A stretch of DNA of 64,000 bases, taken from assembly GCA_026225945.1 (NCBI GenBank), contig JAMJFZ010000029.1, forward strand, positions 175,618 to 239,617, written 5' to 3'. The notes under the pieces are model-generated. The model was not told where the DNA came from and searched no databases. It saw nothing but the letters and a program-made list of their open reading frames with translations. Shown in pieces: positions 23,246-34,820 of this stretch. The position numbers and the translations under genes were made by a program. The stretch comes from Cricetomys ansorgei. Lineage: Eukaryota > Chordata > Mammalia > Rodentia > Nesomyidae. Each line of letters starts with the position of its first letter. Within the stretch, counting starts at the first letter, position 1.

Positions 23246-24264
23246 TTTTCCATCAATGTCTGACACTAATATGAACACTAACACTGGGCTGCTATTCCCT
23301 TTCATCTATTCTAAACACTGGGAAAATTGAGCTTTGAGATTGTGTTTTTGCATCTACTTGGCATTTTAGACTTCATGAAAGTGAATGGAATAGAGAGGTC
23401 ATTATATATTAAATTACCTTGAAATCATAGAGTGAGCCATCTTTTTTTATCTCAAGCTTTGATGTGAAAACCAAAAAGAAAAACAACAAACTGCATGAGC
23501 AAAATATTTTGGCTCATCATAGTAATTCATCTAGAATGCAATGCTGCACTAAACCTATTTACACATCCTGGGCTATCTGCTGAACCAAAACCACAATTGC
23601 TCTGCCTACTACATGACCCTCCTGAAACTACCCACTCACTACCTTAGGCAATTCTGGCATGAGATGTGTCTCCCAGATCGAATAATTGGGATGTAGGTGG
23701 GATTAAAGATTTCTCAGGATTCTGATGTCAAAGTAACTAAGTTATTAGCTACTCAGAATGGCTCCACCTTAATGCATAAATCCCATCCTTAGCAGGAATA
23801 ATGTCCAGGACCCTCAGAAACAAAACCAATGGGACCACAGGCAGTATCAAGATCTGCAAGCATGCAAGAACAAAATCCTGACATTGATATTGGTGCAGGA
23901 CCCTCAGAGACCGTTGTCTCTGGGTGCAGTTTACCCAGTCTCAACTTTGAGCCACAATGAAATCAGTCTTCAAACACTGAAATGAAAGGCTGTAGAGAAT
24001 AATAATCATGAGAAAGTAAAATAGCCAAAGAAATCACTACATTCCAGCTGCCTCATGCTTGTTGGCCAGATGATAAAGCAACATAAGAATCACATTGGGT
24101 TTTCCATACAACCATCATGATCTCACAGGTTGTCACGGTCTACAACTGTTCCTAGTGCTACTAAAATCCCACCTACTCGTAACATATCAGGATATACTTC
24201 TTTACTTTTTCCAAGGGTTATAAGTCTCTTTATGAGTTGATATCTATTTATTTTTCTGATCACA

Positions 24265-24889
24265 CAATTACATCATGTCACTAGATCCTAAGACAGTTTT
24301 TGACAAGATCTAACACCCCTTCAGGATAAACCTATTGGAGAGATTGGAGATGCATTCTATATCTAAAGATAATGAAGGCAATTTCCAGCAAAAACTCTGC
24401 CAACATCAAATTAAATGGAGAGAGAGTCAAAATAATTCTATAAAAATCTGGAACAAGACACAGTTGTCCCCTCTCTCCATACATATTCAATAGTACTATA
24501 AAGAGGAACAACTATAGTGGATAAACATATTCAGTGAGGTGTTTGACTAAAAGATTAACTTAAAAAGTCTTTACCTCCCATATACACAAATGACAGATGG
24601 ACAGAGAAAGAATTCAGGGAAACAACAGCTTCACAAACCTACAAGGACACCAGGTATATTGGGGTGTCTCCAATCAAGCAATTGAAAGATTTGAATGACA
24701 AATATGTTTTTCCTTGAAGATGGAAATTGAAGAAGATCTCACAAGATGGAAAGATAGCCCATGACCCTTGTTTGGTACGATTGGTAAAGTAAAAATGGGC
24801 ATTTTATGGGACCAAATCTGCACATTCTATGTAATCTTTAACAAAATACTTGAAGAAAAGAAACTTAAAGAAATGTTCATCATCCTTAG
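24265..24889 (+). mobile_element. LINE-1 ORF2 fragment, copy A
   Basis: GTCACTAGATCCTAAGACAG, GACAAGATCTAACACCCCTT, ACATCAAATTAAATGGAGAG, CAAGACACAGTTGTCCCC, ATACACAAATGACAGATGG, GATGGAAAGATAGCCCATG and GAAATGTTCATCATCCTTAG are L1 ORF2 RT and downstream segments with internal deletions; the FADD region is lost. The right edge switches directly to an M-module start. Confidence 0.92.
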
Positions 24890-25135
24890 TGATCTGGGAT
24901 AGCTCTCTAGGTGCAGTCCATTACAGGGGATCCCAACAATGTTGTATGGGCATACCAGTGGGTGAAGGTGTTCCCTCTCGGGTTGGCAGAAGAGGAAAGT
25001 ATGGTTGGTAGGCTCAGCACCTATGGGAAACAGGATGCAGGAGCTCTAGGATTGTACTTCCCTGATACACAACTCTCAATTCTGGGCACGTGGGAGGTGC
25101 AAAAGCTGCTTTCAACACCTAAGGGAATGCTCTAG
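24890..25135. repeat. M module start, isolated fragment (copy A)
   Basis: Directly after an L1 fragment the sequence turns into the module-start landmark AGCTCTCTAGGTGCAGTCC and continues with diverged equivalents of 2480-2720, including GGGAATGCTCTAGAATATC. Homology fades after about 25135. Confidence 0.65.
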
Positions 25136-26310
25136 AATATCTATGATCAATGCCAATCAACAATACAGCACAGAGTTCTCAAACCAGTTAATAAAAGCTC
25201 AAGGGCAGTCTCGTTTACATGAGATCCAGTGTTTAAAATTAAAAAAAAAAGCCTTCCTCTTGCAGTCTATTCTGTTACAGAATGCAACACCCATGAAATT
25301 AAATTGATGCAACAGCAATTCAAAAAATATCAACCCACTGAATATACATGACAATTGCATGTTTTTAAAATTTTTGAAGCATTTTTCACATTCTATTATA
25401 CCTGATTTTTTATTTGATCTCTGAAAAACTTATGTGCAGTTTACCCACAGAAAAATATATCTTTCTTTTTTTCTTTTTCCTGCATTTTTTTCCTTCTCAC
25501 AATGATCAACAACTCTGACTATTCAACCTTGAAACACAGGAATTGGGGGTTTGGATCAGGGACAGGCTTGCATTCATGAGGCCAGTGGTTAATTCTCCAT
25601 GACTAGAACCTAACAATTGACTGTGGAAGTATTATTCTTCTATAATTTCTTACTCTTCAAACTGTCTCATAAATATAGTCTATTTTTGTTATTTCCCTTC
25701 ATCTCCCCAAGCCCTCTACTTGGATGAAAGTGCTTTTCCTACACTGCCCGTGATTATTTACTTCTGCAATCTATGGTGAGTTTCATTAGGACAGGTGCCT
25801 AATGCCAACTCCCTTGCTCTTAGCTTATGTCTGGTCACCACTAGGAACTAAAGTTCATTGTCGACTATGGGAATGAATGCTCGGATTCTAAAAGTCTGTG
25901 AGACCTTTAGATATCGCAGTGGAAACATTTTGGCATCATACACTTCTTTGATGTATCTCTATGATAAATCAGGACCACCACATCATTTGGGAAATTTCTT
26001 GAAGGAGCCAGGTCAAGTCCTATGGGCTAAACACAGCTGGAGGAATCTAGCAACATGTGAAGTGTGACTGATTCCTATTAGACCAGGCTTTCTCTGCCAT
26101 CCTAGAACCTGAGGTGTGTCTAGGATGGAGAGGATGATGATGTTCAAGAAGTTTTGCTTCCTGCTATTGTAGAGCTTTGACCTCCTCTGACTTTTAACAA
26201 ACCAATGTTCAGGTCTCCTCCTGGGGTCCAACATCATGGATTCTATTAGGGTGTCTCCCAACTCGGGACTTCAACCACTGGGAAAGAGCCTGGTCAGAGG
26301 CCATCTAGAA
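25136..26310. other. Interval without recognisable genes
   Basis: AT-rich to 25.5 kb, with a T/C-rich run at 25460-25500 where comparison with copy B ends, then mixed composition. No transposon family or coding segment is identified. Confidence 0.55.
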
Positions 26311-27215
26311 GTCAGCACAGAAGTCTGTTCTTAAGTTCAGAAGACATCCCTACCCATGCTACCCTGTGGAGAACCAGCAGAGCAAGGCACAAGGGGCTCA
26401 GCCAAGGCCAGTCACCACTGGGTGCCCAGGGGCCCCAGCTCACATTGGAAACCAGAGGTAGCCATGTTTCTGGATGAGCCCAGAGTGTTTCAAGTAGAAG
26501 GTAAGAGAGGGGCTCCACCCAGGAAGGAGGTCCTCTTGAGCAACCAGGCCTGCTGGCCTAAATCCTGATGTCTAGTGGCTGCATTTGTTCCCAGACATCC
26601 AGGTAGAGAGCATGGAGACTGTCACAGGTCAGGACTTTGGCGCAGCACCATGTGCGCTTGCGGTCCAGCAGCCAGGGGGCATCAGCGGCCAGAGGACAGG
26701 GAGGGGGGGGAATGTACCTGGGCGCTTGAGCTAGGACCGTCTGAGCACCACCTCTTGAACCTCTTGATACATGGACTATACCAGGGCTGAGCCAGGGGAG
26801 TCAGTCCAAGGGTCACCGTCTCCACCCTTCGCTTTCTGCCTAGCGGAATCCTGTTGACATTGCCACCCTTCTGCCTGCCAGGCATCTGTGTGGGTGGCAT
26901 TCCTGTCCAGTGCAGCAAGAAAGGAGGCAGCAAGGCAATCCCCAGAGGGGAAGTTGCCGCAGAAGCCCCCCAACCCCATTGCCTCTTACCTAGTCTGAAA
27001 GGCGGGTCTTGACCAGTGGCTCTACTCACCAGCATGCATGGCTGTCGAGCCTGGAACAGGATGGGGTGGCTCTGTCTCACCAACCGCTCCTGTCCCTGGT
27101 GTCCCTGCTTGGCGGTTCAACCTGGCGCATGATGGGGTGCCCATGGCTAACCAACCGCTCCTGTTCATGGGGTCCATAGAAAGGGGCCACCTCTGGCATC
27201 AGGCATATTTACCTT
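26310..27215. other. GC-rich island of unknown origin
   Basis: Markedly richer in G+C than everything around it, with several CpGs and a G8 run (26702-26709). Plus strand: AAGTAGAAG/GTAAGAG at 26499 and TTGTTCCCAG/ACATCC at 26595 form a plausible donor and acceptor pair around a ~95-bp gap. Minus strand: a 133-codon frame (27083-26682) and a second open stretch encoding LLDRKRTWCCAKVLTC near 26680-26600. Neither matches a family I know. It may be a pseudogene or part of a retroelement. A ~71-bp direct repeat lies at 27037-27175. Confidence 0.5.
27037..27175 (+). repeat. Two-copy direct repeat, ~71-bp period
   Basis: The two halves share CCTGG then ATGGGGTG, then ACCAACCGCTCCTGT and a final GGTGTCC or GGGGTCC. 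They begin near 27037 and 27108. Confidence 0.75.
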
Positions 27216-27229
27216 TTGGAGCTTCTGCT

Positions 27230-27890
27230 TAGGTCATTTCCTACACGGCTGGGGATTCTGGGTCCCTAGCCATCACCCCTGTGATCATCATGAGACCCAA
27301 ATTTTCCAGAGGACCACTGGGGAGCTACTATATTTCCCCATTGTGGAAGTCTGGTTATGCTAGGCTGGGGAGCTCTGGGACTTCAAACGACCAAAGGACA
27401 GCTCACCCTAGGACTATCAGGATCCCCACTCCAAGTTGGCTGAGGGGACCCAACCTGGCAGATCAGCAAAGAATTGGCCCAACTAATACACATTGCTCTA
27501 AACTAGGACACTCCACCCACTCCTGGCTGGCATAGTAAGGTTAAAAAAAATCAACAATCACAGGACACTCTGGAATGCTCCTCACCCCAGGGACATTATA
27601 TAATGCACAACATTCTGCACTCTTCCCCTTAAGGAGCACAACTTTGGCTATGGACTACCTCCCAAGTGGAGGCAGCCATGAAGAGGAGAAAAGAAAGGAA
27701 GCAGTTAAGAGAAGAGAAGAAGCAGAGAACATCTCAACTCAGATAGAATATTTCAGTTAGCTTAGGATATCTCTTTGGAGCTGCAACACTAGGAATGTTC
27801 TCCCCTCAGAGCAGAAGAGAGTTGAGCAGAGCAGAGAGGAGTTGTTACATTGGAACACTCCAGCTCAGTTAGGGAAGCCTCCCCTGCCTC
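27230..27890 (+). other. Promoter/LTR-like segment (tentative)
   Basis: Contains a TATA-like GACATTATATAATGCAC (27593), about 30 bases later TTCTGCACTCTTCCCC, then a purine-rich AGGAGAAAAGAAAGGAAGC stretch. This order is common in rodent retroviral-type LTR promoters. No terminal inverted dinucleotides, primer-binding site or target-site duplication could be fixed. Confidence 0.3.
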
Positions 27891-28095
27891 AAAGCTGCCA
27901 GAGCTGTGTGATGCCTGACTTCCTGAATGACAGGATAACTTCCTATAGGGCACTCCTTCCAAAGAGCTCTGAGAGCTATGTGGCTGCTGCCTTCCAGAAT
28001 ATAAGGATACCCATGCCTCCGGAGTCATTTTCCCGACCTCAGAACTGTTTGTTCCCTGGGCTTCCAAATGCCAGGCCACATTTCCATTTCTGTCC
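27885..28095. repeat. Short tandem satellite (~70 bp unit)
   Basis: Three diverged units anchored at AGAGCTGTGTG (27899), GAGAGCTATGTGG (27969) and CCTCAGAACTGTTT (28037), each followed by a CTTCC...GA linker and an AGGATA or CAGGCC piece. Same family as 22985-23245. Confidence 0.65.
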
Positions 28096-30079
28096 AACCT
28101 GCATAAATACACTACCACTGGGCTGCTACTCTTTTACATCATTTCTAAGCAGGGATAACAACGGAATTGAGAGATTGTCGTTTCTTCAGTACTTGGTAAG
28201 GTATTTTAGACACTTCCTGGCCTCAGGAGACTGAACTAAACAAGAGGGTCACTATGTATTAAATTCCCTAGAAATATTAAGATAAAATGTCCTCATGTCC
28301 TATCATAGATGAAGCAGTCTCCCTTCATCTCATGGTCTGATGTGAAAACCAGAAAAAGTGTGCATCATTAAAACATTCTGGCTCATCACACTAATTTATG
28401 TAGAATCCCATGCTGCATTGAAATTACAGCCACATACTGGGCCCTCCTTTGAACAAAACCTCAATTTGCTGCCCGACAAATGAATCCCAACTGAGTACAC
28501 AGTCATTTACTTTAGGCTATTCTGGTAAGAGATGAATCTCCCAGAGAGAATAAATGGGAAGGAGGTGGTATTAAAGGTTGTACAGCATTCTTATATCAAA
28601 GTAACTGAGACACTAGCTACTTGAAATGGCTCCATTTTAATAACACCAGACAACATCAATAGAGAGAATGGAACCCAATTCTTAGCAGAAATAGAGCCCA
28701 GAAACCTCAGGAAAAAAAACCAATGTATAAGGGCACAGAGACAGAATCAAGATTTTTCAACATGCAACTGAAACACCCTGACTTTACCATTGGTGTAGGA
28801 CCCACTGAGGTCATTGTGACACCAGGCTCAAGTGTGAGCCACAATGCAGTCTTCTCATGTGGTAATGACACTGTGAATTCAGGCTTTTAGAGATATAATT
28901 TGAGTAGCTTCCATACAAGATGGAATGCCTACCTCCTTAACCAGGATCTAATTTAAGAAATAGCTTCAAATCTTGTTGAAGAAATGTACCCAATATAAAA
29001 CTCACCCTGTTATGGACATCTTAGCTTCCTACTCCATATTGATTAGTTTTTCCACAGATTGTACCTATGTCAGTAGGTATCCCTGTCTTGGGTTCTACTG
29101 CCACCTCCAGGACAGATTCCAGGGCTTGGGCTTTGGCTTGATTGGAAGAATCACCACCAGCATATACGGAAATGAAGAGTTGTAGAGGATACTGATCTTG
29201 AAAAGTAACATATCCAAAGAAAACATTACATCTTACCTGTCCCATGCTTGTTGTCCAGATGAGAAGGCACCACAAGAATCTCATTGGGTTTGCCAGGCAA
29301 CCATTATGATCTCACAGGTTATCACAATCTACTACTGTTCTTAGTGCTAGTAAACCCCACCTACTCATGACACATCAGTATATACATCTTTACTTTAATC
29401 CACAGGACATGTTTCTTTATGAGTTGGGAACTATTTATTTTTCCTATCACACTTTTACCTACAAACACTAGTATATAATACAACCAAGTGAATGCATTAC
29501 TATGCCATTCATTATATTGATGAGCTCTTAGATATATTTCTTACTCCAATACCACCAGACTGGAGACTAAACAACATTCTTGTGCTTTTACCTTACACAG
29601 CTGCTCCCATCTCAAATAAAAACAAGTTCATCATATCCCCAGATATCCTCCTTTATTAGTGGAACTGGACCCAAGTAGAAAGGTGCAATTCAGTGAAGTT
29701 GGTATTTGTATGTTTCTTCTTTTTGTTTTAGCATAGATTTAATAAATAAAACTTAAAATTCATGCAGATCAAGTAAACTGTGTTTACCACCAGAATCTAG
29801 TTTTATTATAAAAGTTTGCAGAAAAGAAAAACTTTCTCATCTTATTGACGCCTTTTTTTGCACCACATTCATTCTGCATGTTTTCAAGTATTTAATTTGT
29901 TTTTATTACCTCATATAATACATCCAGAACATCTTTACCCCTCCCACCGTATCTCCCAGCTCCTTCCATCTCCCCTCACTACCAGATCTACCCCTTGTGC
30001 TCTCTGCTACTACTCAGAAGAAGAAGTCCCCCAGATTAAAACTCAGACAATGCATGCACATACTGTTTTGAATGCACGT

Positions 30080-30120
<41 letters not shown>

Positions 30121-30510
30121 TACATAAAATAGCATCCACCTCAGAAACTCCCATGCTCCCATAGATTTTGTGCCATAGGAATGCAGGACAGACTTTTATC
30201 TCTGATATCTTAGGAAATTGGCATTTTCATTTGGAGAATGCTTTCATAATCCAACAGGCCTCCTAACTCAACCTCCTTTACAACTGAAACTGCAGAGGGT
30301 ATCTCCTCACTATTCAGATCTTTTGTGATGCCCAGAGAAAATGGCCAAAGTCTTGCTTCCTTGGAGATATCCTGTCCTAACTCTGTACCAATCAGAATTC
30401 AAGGATCCCCTCTGTTGCTGACAACTGAAGAACTTGCATGTCAAACTGCTCAGAGGTTTCACCAGGGGCAGGCTATGAAAATAAATTTACAGATAAGCTG
30501 CTTTCCACAT
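28095..30510. repeat. Third N-family block (diverged)
   Basis: 28095-28600 follows 23240-23760 (CACTGGGCTGCTA, TATGTATTAAATTCCCT, TGAAAACC). 28840-29180 follows 21640-22060 and 29185-29450 follows 23985-24255. 29510-30500 follows 19190-19760. The segments occur in a different arrangement from 19-24 kb, so deletion or rearrangement accompanied duplication. Confidence 0.6.
30081..30118 (+). repeat. (CA)n microsatellite
   Basis: Nineteen uninterrupted CA dinucleotides. Confidence 0.97.
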
Positions 30511-31334
30511 GTTTAGCAATCAAAGATCTTCTCTGCTAAGACACATGAGAAGCCAACAGAGGGTACTTGAACAGATTCCTTTTCTCCGTTATACAAGCAC
30601 CAACCTGGGCACCTGTTGATACTTGGAAGTGCATGGGACAATCTACCAAAGACAAATAAATGGAGAGGGAAGAAGTAGATGTTCTGTTGTATATCAAGTA
30701 CATACATGCCACACTGTACCGTTTATTCTTCATCGTTTAAATCTTGGATTCCTCTCTAGGGAAATAACAGAGTAATCATGTCCCATAGTCACTTCATGGG
30801 CTCTCTGAACTATAGCTCCTACCATGGACTACTAGTAGGCCTTAGTCTTAGAAATCTCCTTGAGAAGAAGGCTTGCATTAACAGGGAAAACAATGCCTGG
30901 AAGGCAATCTTAACACTGCAGCTGTCCTCCTGGAAATCTTGACCATTGTGGTAATCGTTTGTAAAGGAAGAACCAACATCTTTAAGAATACTGGATTGGA
31001 CTCTCCACATGGGGACACATCGGGCCAATGAAGGAAGAAATAAAAGATACTCTATGCCTACTGATGTGAATAATTCAGAGTAGAGTTACCTACAAAATCG
31101 TGTTTCTCCAAACCATTGAATCAAGGCAAGGCAGTGCCCAATTGATACTGTATAAGAAACATAGTAGATAGGGACCAAGTTAATCACAATTGTGCTGAAG
31201 CAATCAGACTAATTCAGAAGGTAAAGTGTGCCACAGGACAACTTCCCTGAGTTCTTTTCATGGCATGAAAGGAAGTGAGAAAACTGATGTGAAGAGAGAT
31301 TAAAGGGACCTAGGCAAGATGGAACTTGCTTAGA
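30511..31334. other. Interval without recognisable genes
   Basis: Possibly a weak continuation of the N-family similarity to 19760-20300. No frame above 65 codons and no transposon that I can name. Confidence 0.45.
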
Positions 31335-31435
31335 CTACAGTAATCTGGAGGTGAATGCAGAAGAATCAGGAATTCAAGTTTATTTTTAGCAACAAAGTGA
31401 GTTGAGACTAGCCTGGGCTTCATGACTTTCATGGA
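31335..31435 (+). mobile_element. B1/B4-type SINE fragment
   Basis: AGTAATCTGGAGGTGAATGC, AGAAGAATCAGGAATTCAAG and GAGTTGAGACTAGCCTGGGC match the body of a 7SL-derived rodent SINE, plus strand. Confidence 0.6.
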
Positions 31436-31502
31436 AGTGGAGGGTATGAATGCAAGGGAGCGATTACCATTTGAGAGACCTAATGACAACAGTGTTTAGA
31501 GT

Positions 31503-31628
31503 TGTGGTGGCCCACCCATGTCACAGCAGTCATTAGGCAGAATGAAAATGGAGCTGGGTCTGGTCTACATAGGGAATTCCAGACAAGCCTGGGCTACATA
31601 ATAAGATCCTATATCAAATAAAATTGTA
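31503..31628 (+). mobile_element. B1-type SINE fragment
   Basis: TGTGGTGGCCCACCCATG, GCTGGGTCTGGTCTACATAG, GAATTCCAGACAAGCCTGGG and ATAAGATCCTATATCAAATA match a B1 with an internal gap. Confidence 0.7.
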
Positions 31629-32182
31629 ACGTATACAGCTTGTTAGATTCTCTTAAAATAAATCAAGCATTTTTCTAAGGCATTTTTAAGATTATCACAG
31701 AATGTGAACATAACATGGTTAGTAGATGATGGTAAAGGTTAATTCCCCATTTTATAAGATGTGTTAATGGCACTGTATGTACATGTGAAATCACTGTTTT
31801 TCGTTGGAAATGGTGCAAAAATATTAGCTGTTAAATGTAATAATGCATAAAACTTTAATTTTAAGAGTCTCAGTTTAAAGGGAGAGACAGGTGGTATATG
31901 CCAGAAATCCCATTTCTATGTCTAACAGTCCTTCTTCCCAAACCCAGTTTAGTGTTGGGAAGCAAGTGAACATACTGAAATAAGTGGAGGTGAAGTATTC
32001 CCAAAATGAAGAAAGGAAGTATAGAAATTCTGAGCGACAGGATGCATCAAAAAAGAGAGAAAGTTCCTCTTCAAAAAAGTATTTTCAATCCACAGCTTGA
32101 AGATGAAAAAGTTTCAGATATGCAGAGAAAATAGCAAGGTTTTTTTTCCAACAAACTCTATTAATCTCATTCCAAACATGTT
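31629..32182. other. Interval without recognisable genes
   Basis: AT-rich, mixed sequence. A GGTGGTATATGCCAGAAATCC piece at 31891 may be another very old SINE fragment, but too little remains to call it. Confidence 0.4.
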
Positions 32183-32187
32183 TGTGT

Positions 32188-32243
<56 letters not shown>
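32183..32243 (+). repeat. (TG)n microsatellite
   Basis: About 60 bases of TG with one early TA interruption, attached to the tail side of the SINE fragment that follows. Confidence 0.95.
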
Positions 32244-32246
<3 letters not shown>

Positions 32247-32376
32247 TCTGTGTGAATACATGTGGGGAAAGTGAGTATAGGTTTACATGATTGCTTGCGC
32301 ATAGAAATACACAGGTGGTTGAGGTACCATGAAGAGTAATCAGTGCTCTCAACTGCTGAGCCATCTATCTAACCTG
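32244..32376 (-). mobile_element. B2/B3-type SINE fragment, minus strand
   Basis: The reverse complement starts GGTTAGATAGATGGCTCAGC, then AGTTGAGAGCACTGATTAC, the tRNA-derived head of B2/B3. It ends toward the CA-repeat tail, consistent with a B3-like element. Confidence 0.75.
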
Positions 32377-33100
32377 AGTATAATTTTTATCTAATGCCAA
32401 TATTCAAGCTTTTCAGAATAAACAGCATCTGGAACTGAGCTGAAAAACACAATCCATGCAACCCCATTTAGAAAACAGAGAAGATGATACCAGTGTATTA
32501 AGTGTCCATATTTTTAATATCAAGTGTTTACCTCTGATATCTCTACGATTTCTCTGAAAGGATGGGAAACAACCTCCCCACTGTATAATATTGTCAATTA
32601 TAGTAATTTGTCACAGAGATCTTTGAATTATACAGAATGCAAAGGTGCACAGTAACAGTATGACCAACTCTGCTTTACTCATGTAGTCATTAATGAATTT
32701 TAATTGTAATTATTAGGTGTGTCCTACAGTAATCAATTAAGGACAATATTTTTAACTATATCTCACAACGTTCCTTCATCTACTATTTTGAATTTTCTAC
32801 TGCAAAATGAGTTATATAATAGGACCTGGGTCTCACAGCAAGGGCATGCCGTGGTACTTGGGAAGGATCTAGTTAGCTTTAAAGACTTTAGTCCACCCCC
32901 TGTAACACAACAAGTATCTGTCTGAGGACAATTGGCTAGGTGGAAAATTCATTTCCATCTTAGAGCAAACTAGATACCAACGATAATTAAATAAAATCAG
33001 CCATAGGAAATGGCATTTGGCCTGGTGTTCACCTGGCTGTAGATTAAAGCCAGCCTACAGTTTCAATATCCAATAAACTATGGGCATTGAGAGTCAGAAG
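32377..33100. other. Interval without recognisable genes
   Basis: AT-rich sequence with no identifiable frame or repeat. Confidence 0.5.
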
Positions 33101-33101
33101 A

Positions 33102-33322
33102 TGGGCCAGGAAAGGTGGCTCCATGGTTAAGAATAATTTCTGCTTTTCCAGAATACCCAAATTTAGTTCCCAACACCAACAATACTTGGCTCTCAACTGC
33201 TTGTAACTCCAGCTGCAGGGATTCTGGAGCTCACTTCTGGTCTCTTCTGTCACATACTTATGGCACATGCTCACTCAGAAATACACACATAAACAAAATG
33301 TAAATTCATAAAATAATAAAAG
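33102..33322 (+). mobile_element. B2/B3-type SINE
   Basis: GGGCCAGGAAAGGTGGCTCC, ATGGTTAAGAATAATTTCTG, CTTTTCCAGAATACCCAAAT, TTCCCAACACCAAC and CAACTGCTTGTAACTCCAGC follow the tRNA-like head and body of B2/B3. It ends in CACACATAAACAAAATG and an A-rich AATAATAAAAGG tail. Confidence 0.85.
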
Positions 33323-33332
33323 GATTCCAAAT

Positions 33333-33552
33333 GGGCTGACGAAGTAGCTCAGTGCAGGCCTAGCATTCACAAAGCTCTGGGGTTGATCCCCAGCATTGAG
33401 CTGACTATGTATAATGGAACATACATTTAACCCTTGCACTGGAAAAGGAGAGGTAAGAGGATCAGGATTTCAAGGGAGGTCTCATATACATAATAAAGTG
33501 TAGGCCAGTATTGAATATATGATACCTTGTTACAAAAGTAAATAAATAAATG
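33333..33552 (+). mobile_element. ID/B4-type SINE
   Basis: Head GGGCTGACGAAGTAGCTCAG, GCAGGCCTAGCATTCACAAA, CTGGGGTTGATCCCCAGC is an ID (tRNA-Ala-like) A-box/B-box unit. It is followed by a B1-like half (GGATCAGGATTTCAAGG, TATGATACCTTGTTACAAAA) and an AAATAAATAAATG tail. The ID-plus-B1 layout identifies the B4 class. Confidence 0.85.
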
Positions 33553-34299
33553 AATAAATCCAAACAATGAAAACCAAGTTGCATATTTTTATATTAAAAA
33601 AAATCTCATTCCAGTGTATTTGAACATATAAGGTCCTTCAGCTATCTATATCATGTGGTGTCTCTATGCTGGATATGTATCCACGGTTCTTTCTATTTTT
33701 ATCTGTCTTGCTTTTACTAGGCTTAAACCACATGTAGCCACCTTAAATGTCTCAGTGGCATATGGTCATGACGACAAATGGTGTTCAATTACTGTGAAAT
33801 CAGATTTTTTAAAGCACCAGCATTTTTGCCTTTTATTTCATTGTGAAGTCATTAGTGGGAAGATGTGATAGAAAGGTAAATTCCACTTCTATTTTCAGCA
33901 TCTAACCATGGGAATTAAGAGTTGCGGAGCCAAGGAAGCTGCTTTCATTGCAGCTGTTTCATCTGGGCTGTTACCTGATATCTGTACAACATCATGAGGG
34001 TCTGTACTTCCAACAGATGTTGCCCTCAGATTCAGATAGGTTGGCTTGGTGAGAGCTGAGTCATTGCAGCTGTAGACACTCACCAATGTGGGCAACATCT
34101 AAAGGGAAGCGTCCCCCAGAAAAGAGCCAGTGTATTCTTTCAGCAATAAAGGCTCTTACTGCTAAGCTTGATGACAGGATATTTAAAAATAATTTCCCAG
34201 AGAGTTTTTTCAATTTTGTACAGACTTAGCACAGGTGGTAGACTGTCTGGCTAGTTCATAACAGGACTTAGATAACTCAGAAAGTTTATAGATATAAAA
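33553..34299. other. Interval without firm features
   Basis: A 67-codon minus-strand frame (34098-33895) is open but isolated and has no recognised family. The rest is AT-rich. Confidence 0.5.
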
Positions 34300-34789
34300 T
34301 AATCAACAAAATCATTGAACAAAATTTACCAAATATAAAGAAAGAGATGCCTATAAAAGTAAAAGAAGCTTAAAGAATACTAATTAGACTGGACCAGAAA
34401 GGCAAGTCCTCTTGCCACATACAAGTGAAACCACTGATCATAGAGAACAAACAAAGAATACTAAAAGCTACAAGAGAAAACAACAAATGGCATACAAATG
34501 TAAATCTATTAGAATTACACCTAACTTCTTAATGGATACCTTAATGTCTAACCATAAACAGAAAAACTACATATTCTAAGGGAACACAGATGCCAGCCCA
34601 GACTATTATTTTAAGCAAAACTGTCAAGTATAGACAGAGAAATCAAAATATTTCATGATAAAATCCAATTCTAACAATACCTATCTACAAACCCGTCCAC
34701 AGAAGAGTAAAATAAAAACTCCAAAACAAGGAGATAAACTACAATCAGTAAATCACAGGAAATAATCTCACACCATCAAACTCAAAAGA

Positions 34790-34820
<31 letters not shown>

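Larger units (their letters stand above)
1..25485 (+). repeat. Segmental duplication, copy A (left part of ~38.6 kb unit)
   Basis: The whole interval can be followed base by base into 38632-64000 in the same orientation. The shift is 38632 near the start, 38641 around 2.3-3.3 kb, a constant 38635 from 4.5 to 12.8 kb, 38630 at 14.7-17.1 kb, 38608 at 18.9 kb, 38565 at 20.6 kb and about 38515 from 22.8 kb to the end. The copy is cut by the left window edge. Because the same order and strand continue over 25 kb including SINEs, L1 pieces and a U6 pseudogene, this is duplication of a genomic block and not a family of transposons. Confidence 0.97.

Noticed and set aside
1..25485. Assembly duplication of the same locus
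   Set aside because: The copies differ by up to about 5% with numerous indels in the 17-23 kb zone, which is too much for allelic or assembly duplication. An artefact limited to the near-identical middle is not excluded but is less likely than conversion.
22985..28095. Possible CRISPR-like direct repeats
   Set aside because: The repeats are diverged and 70-90 bp long without regular spacers, and the DNA is clearly rodent.
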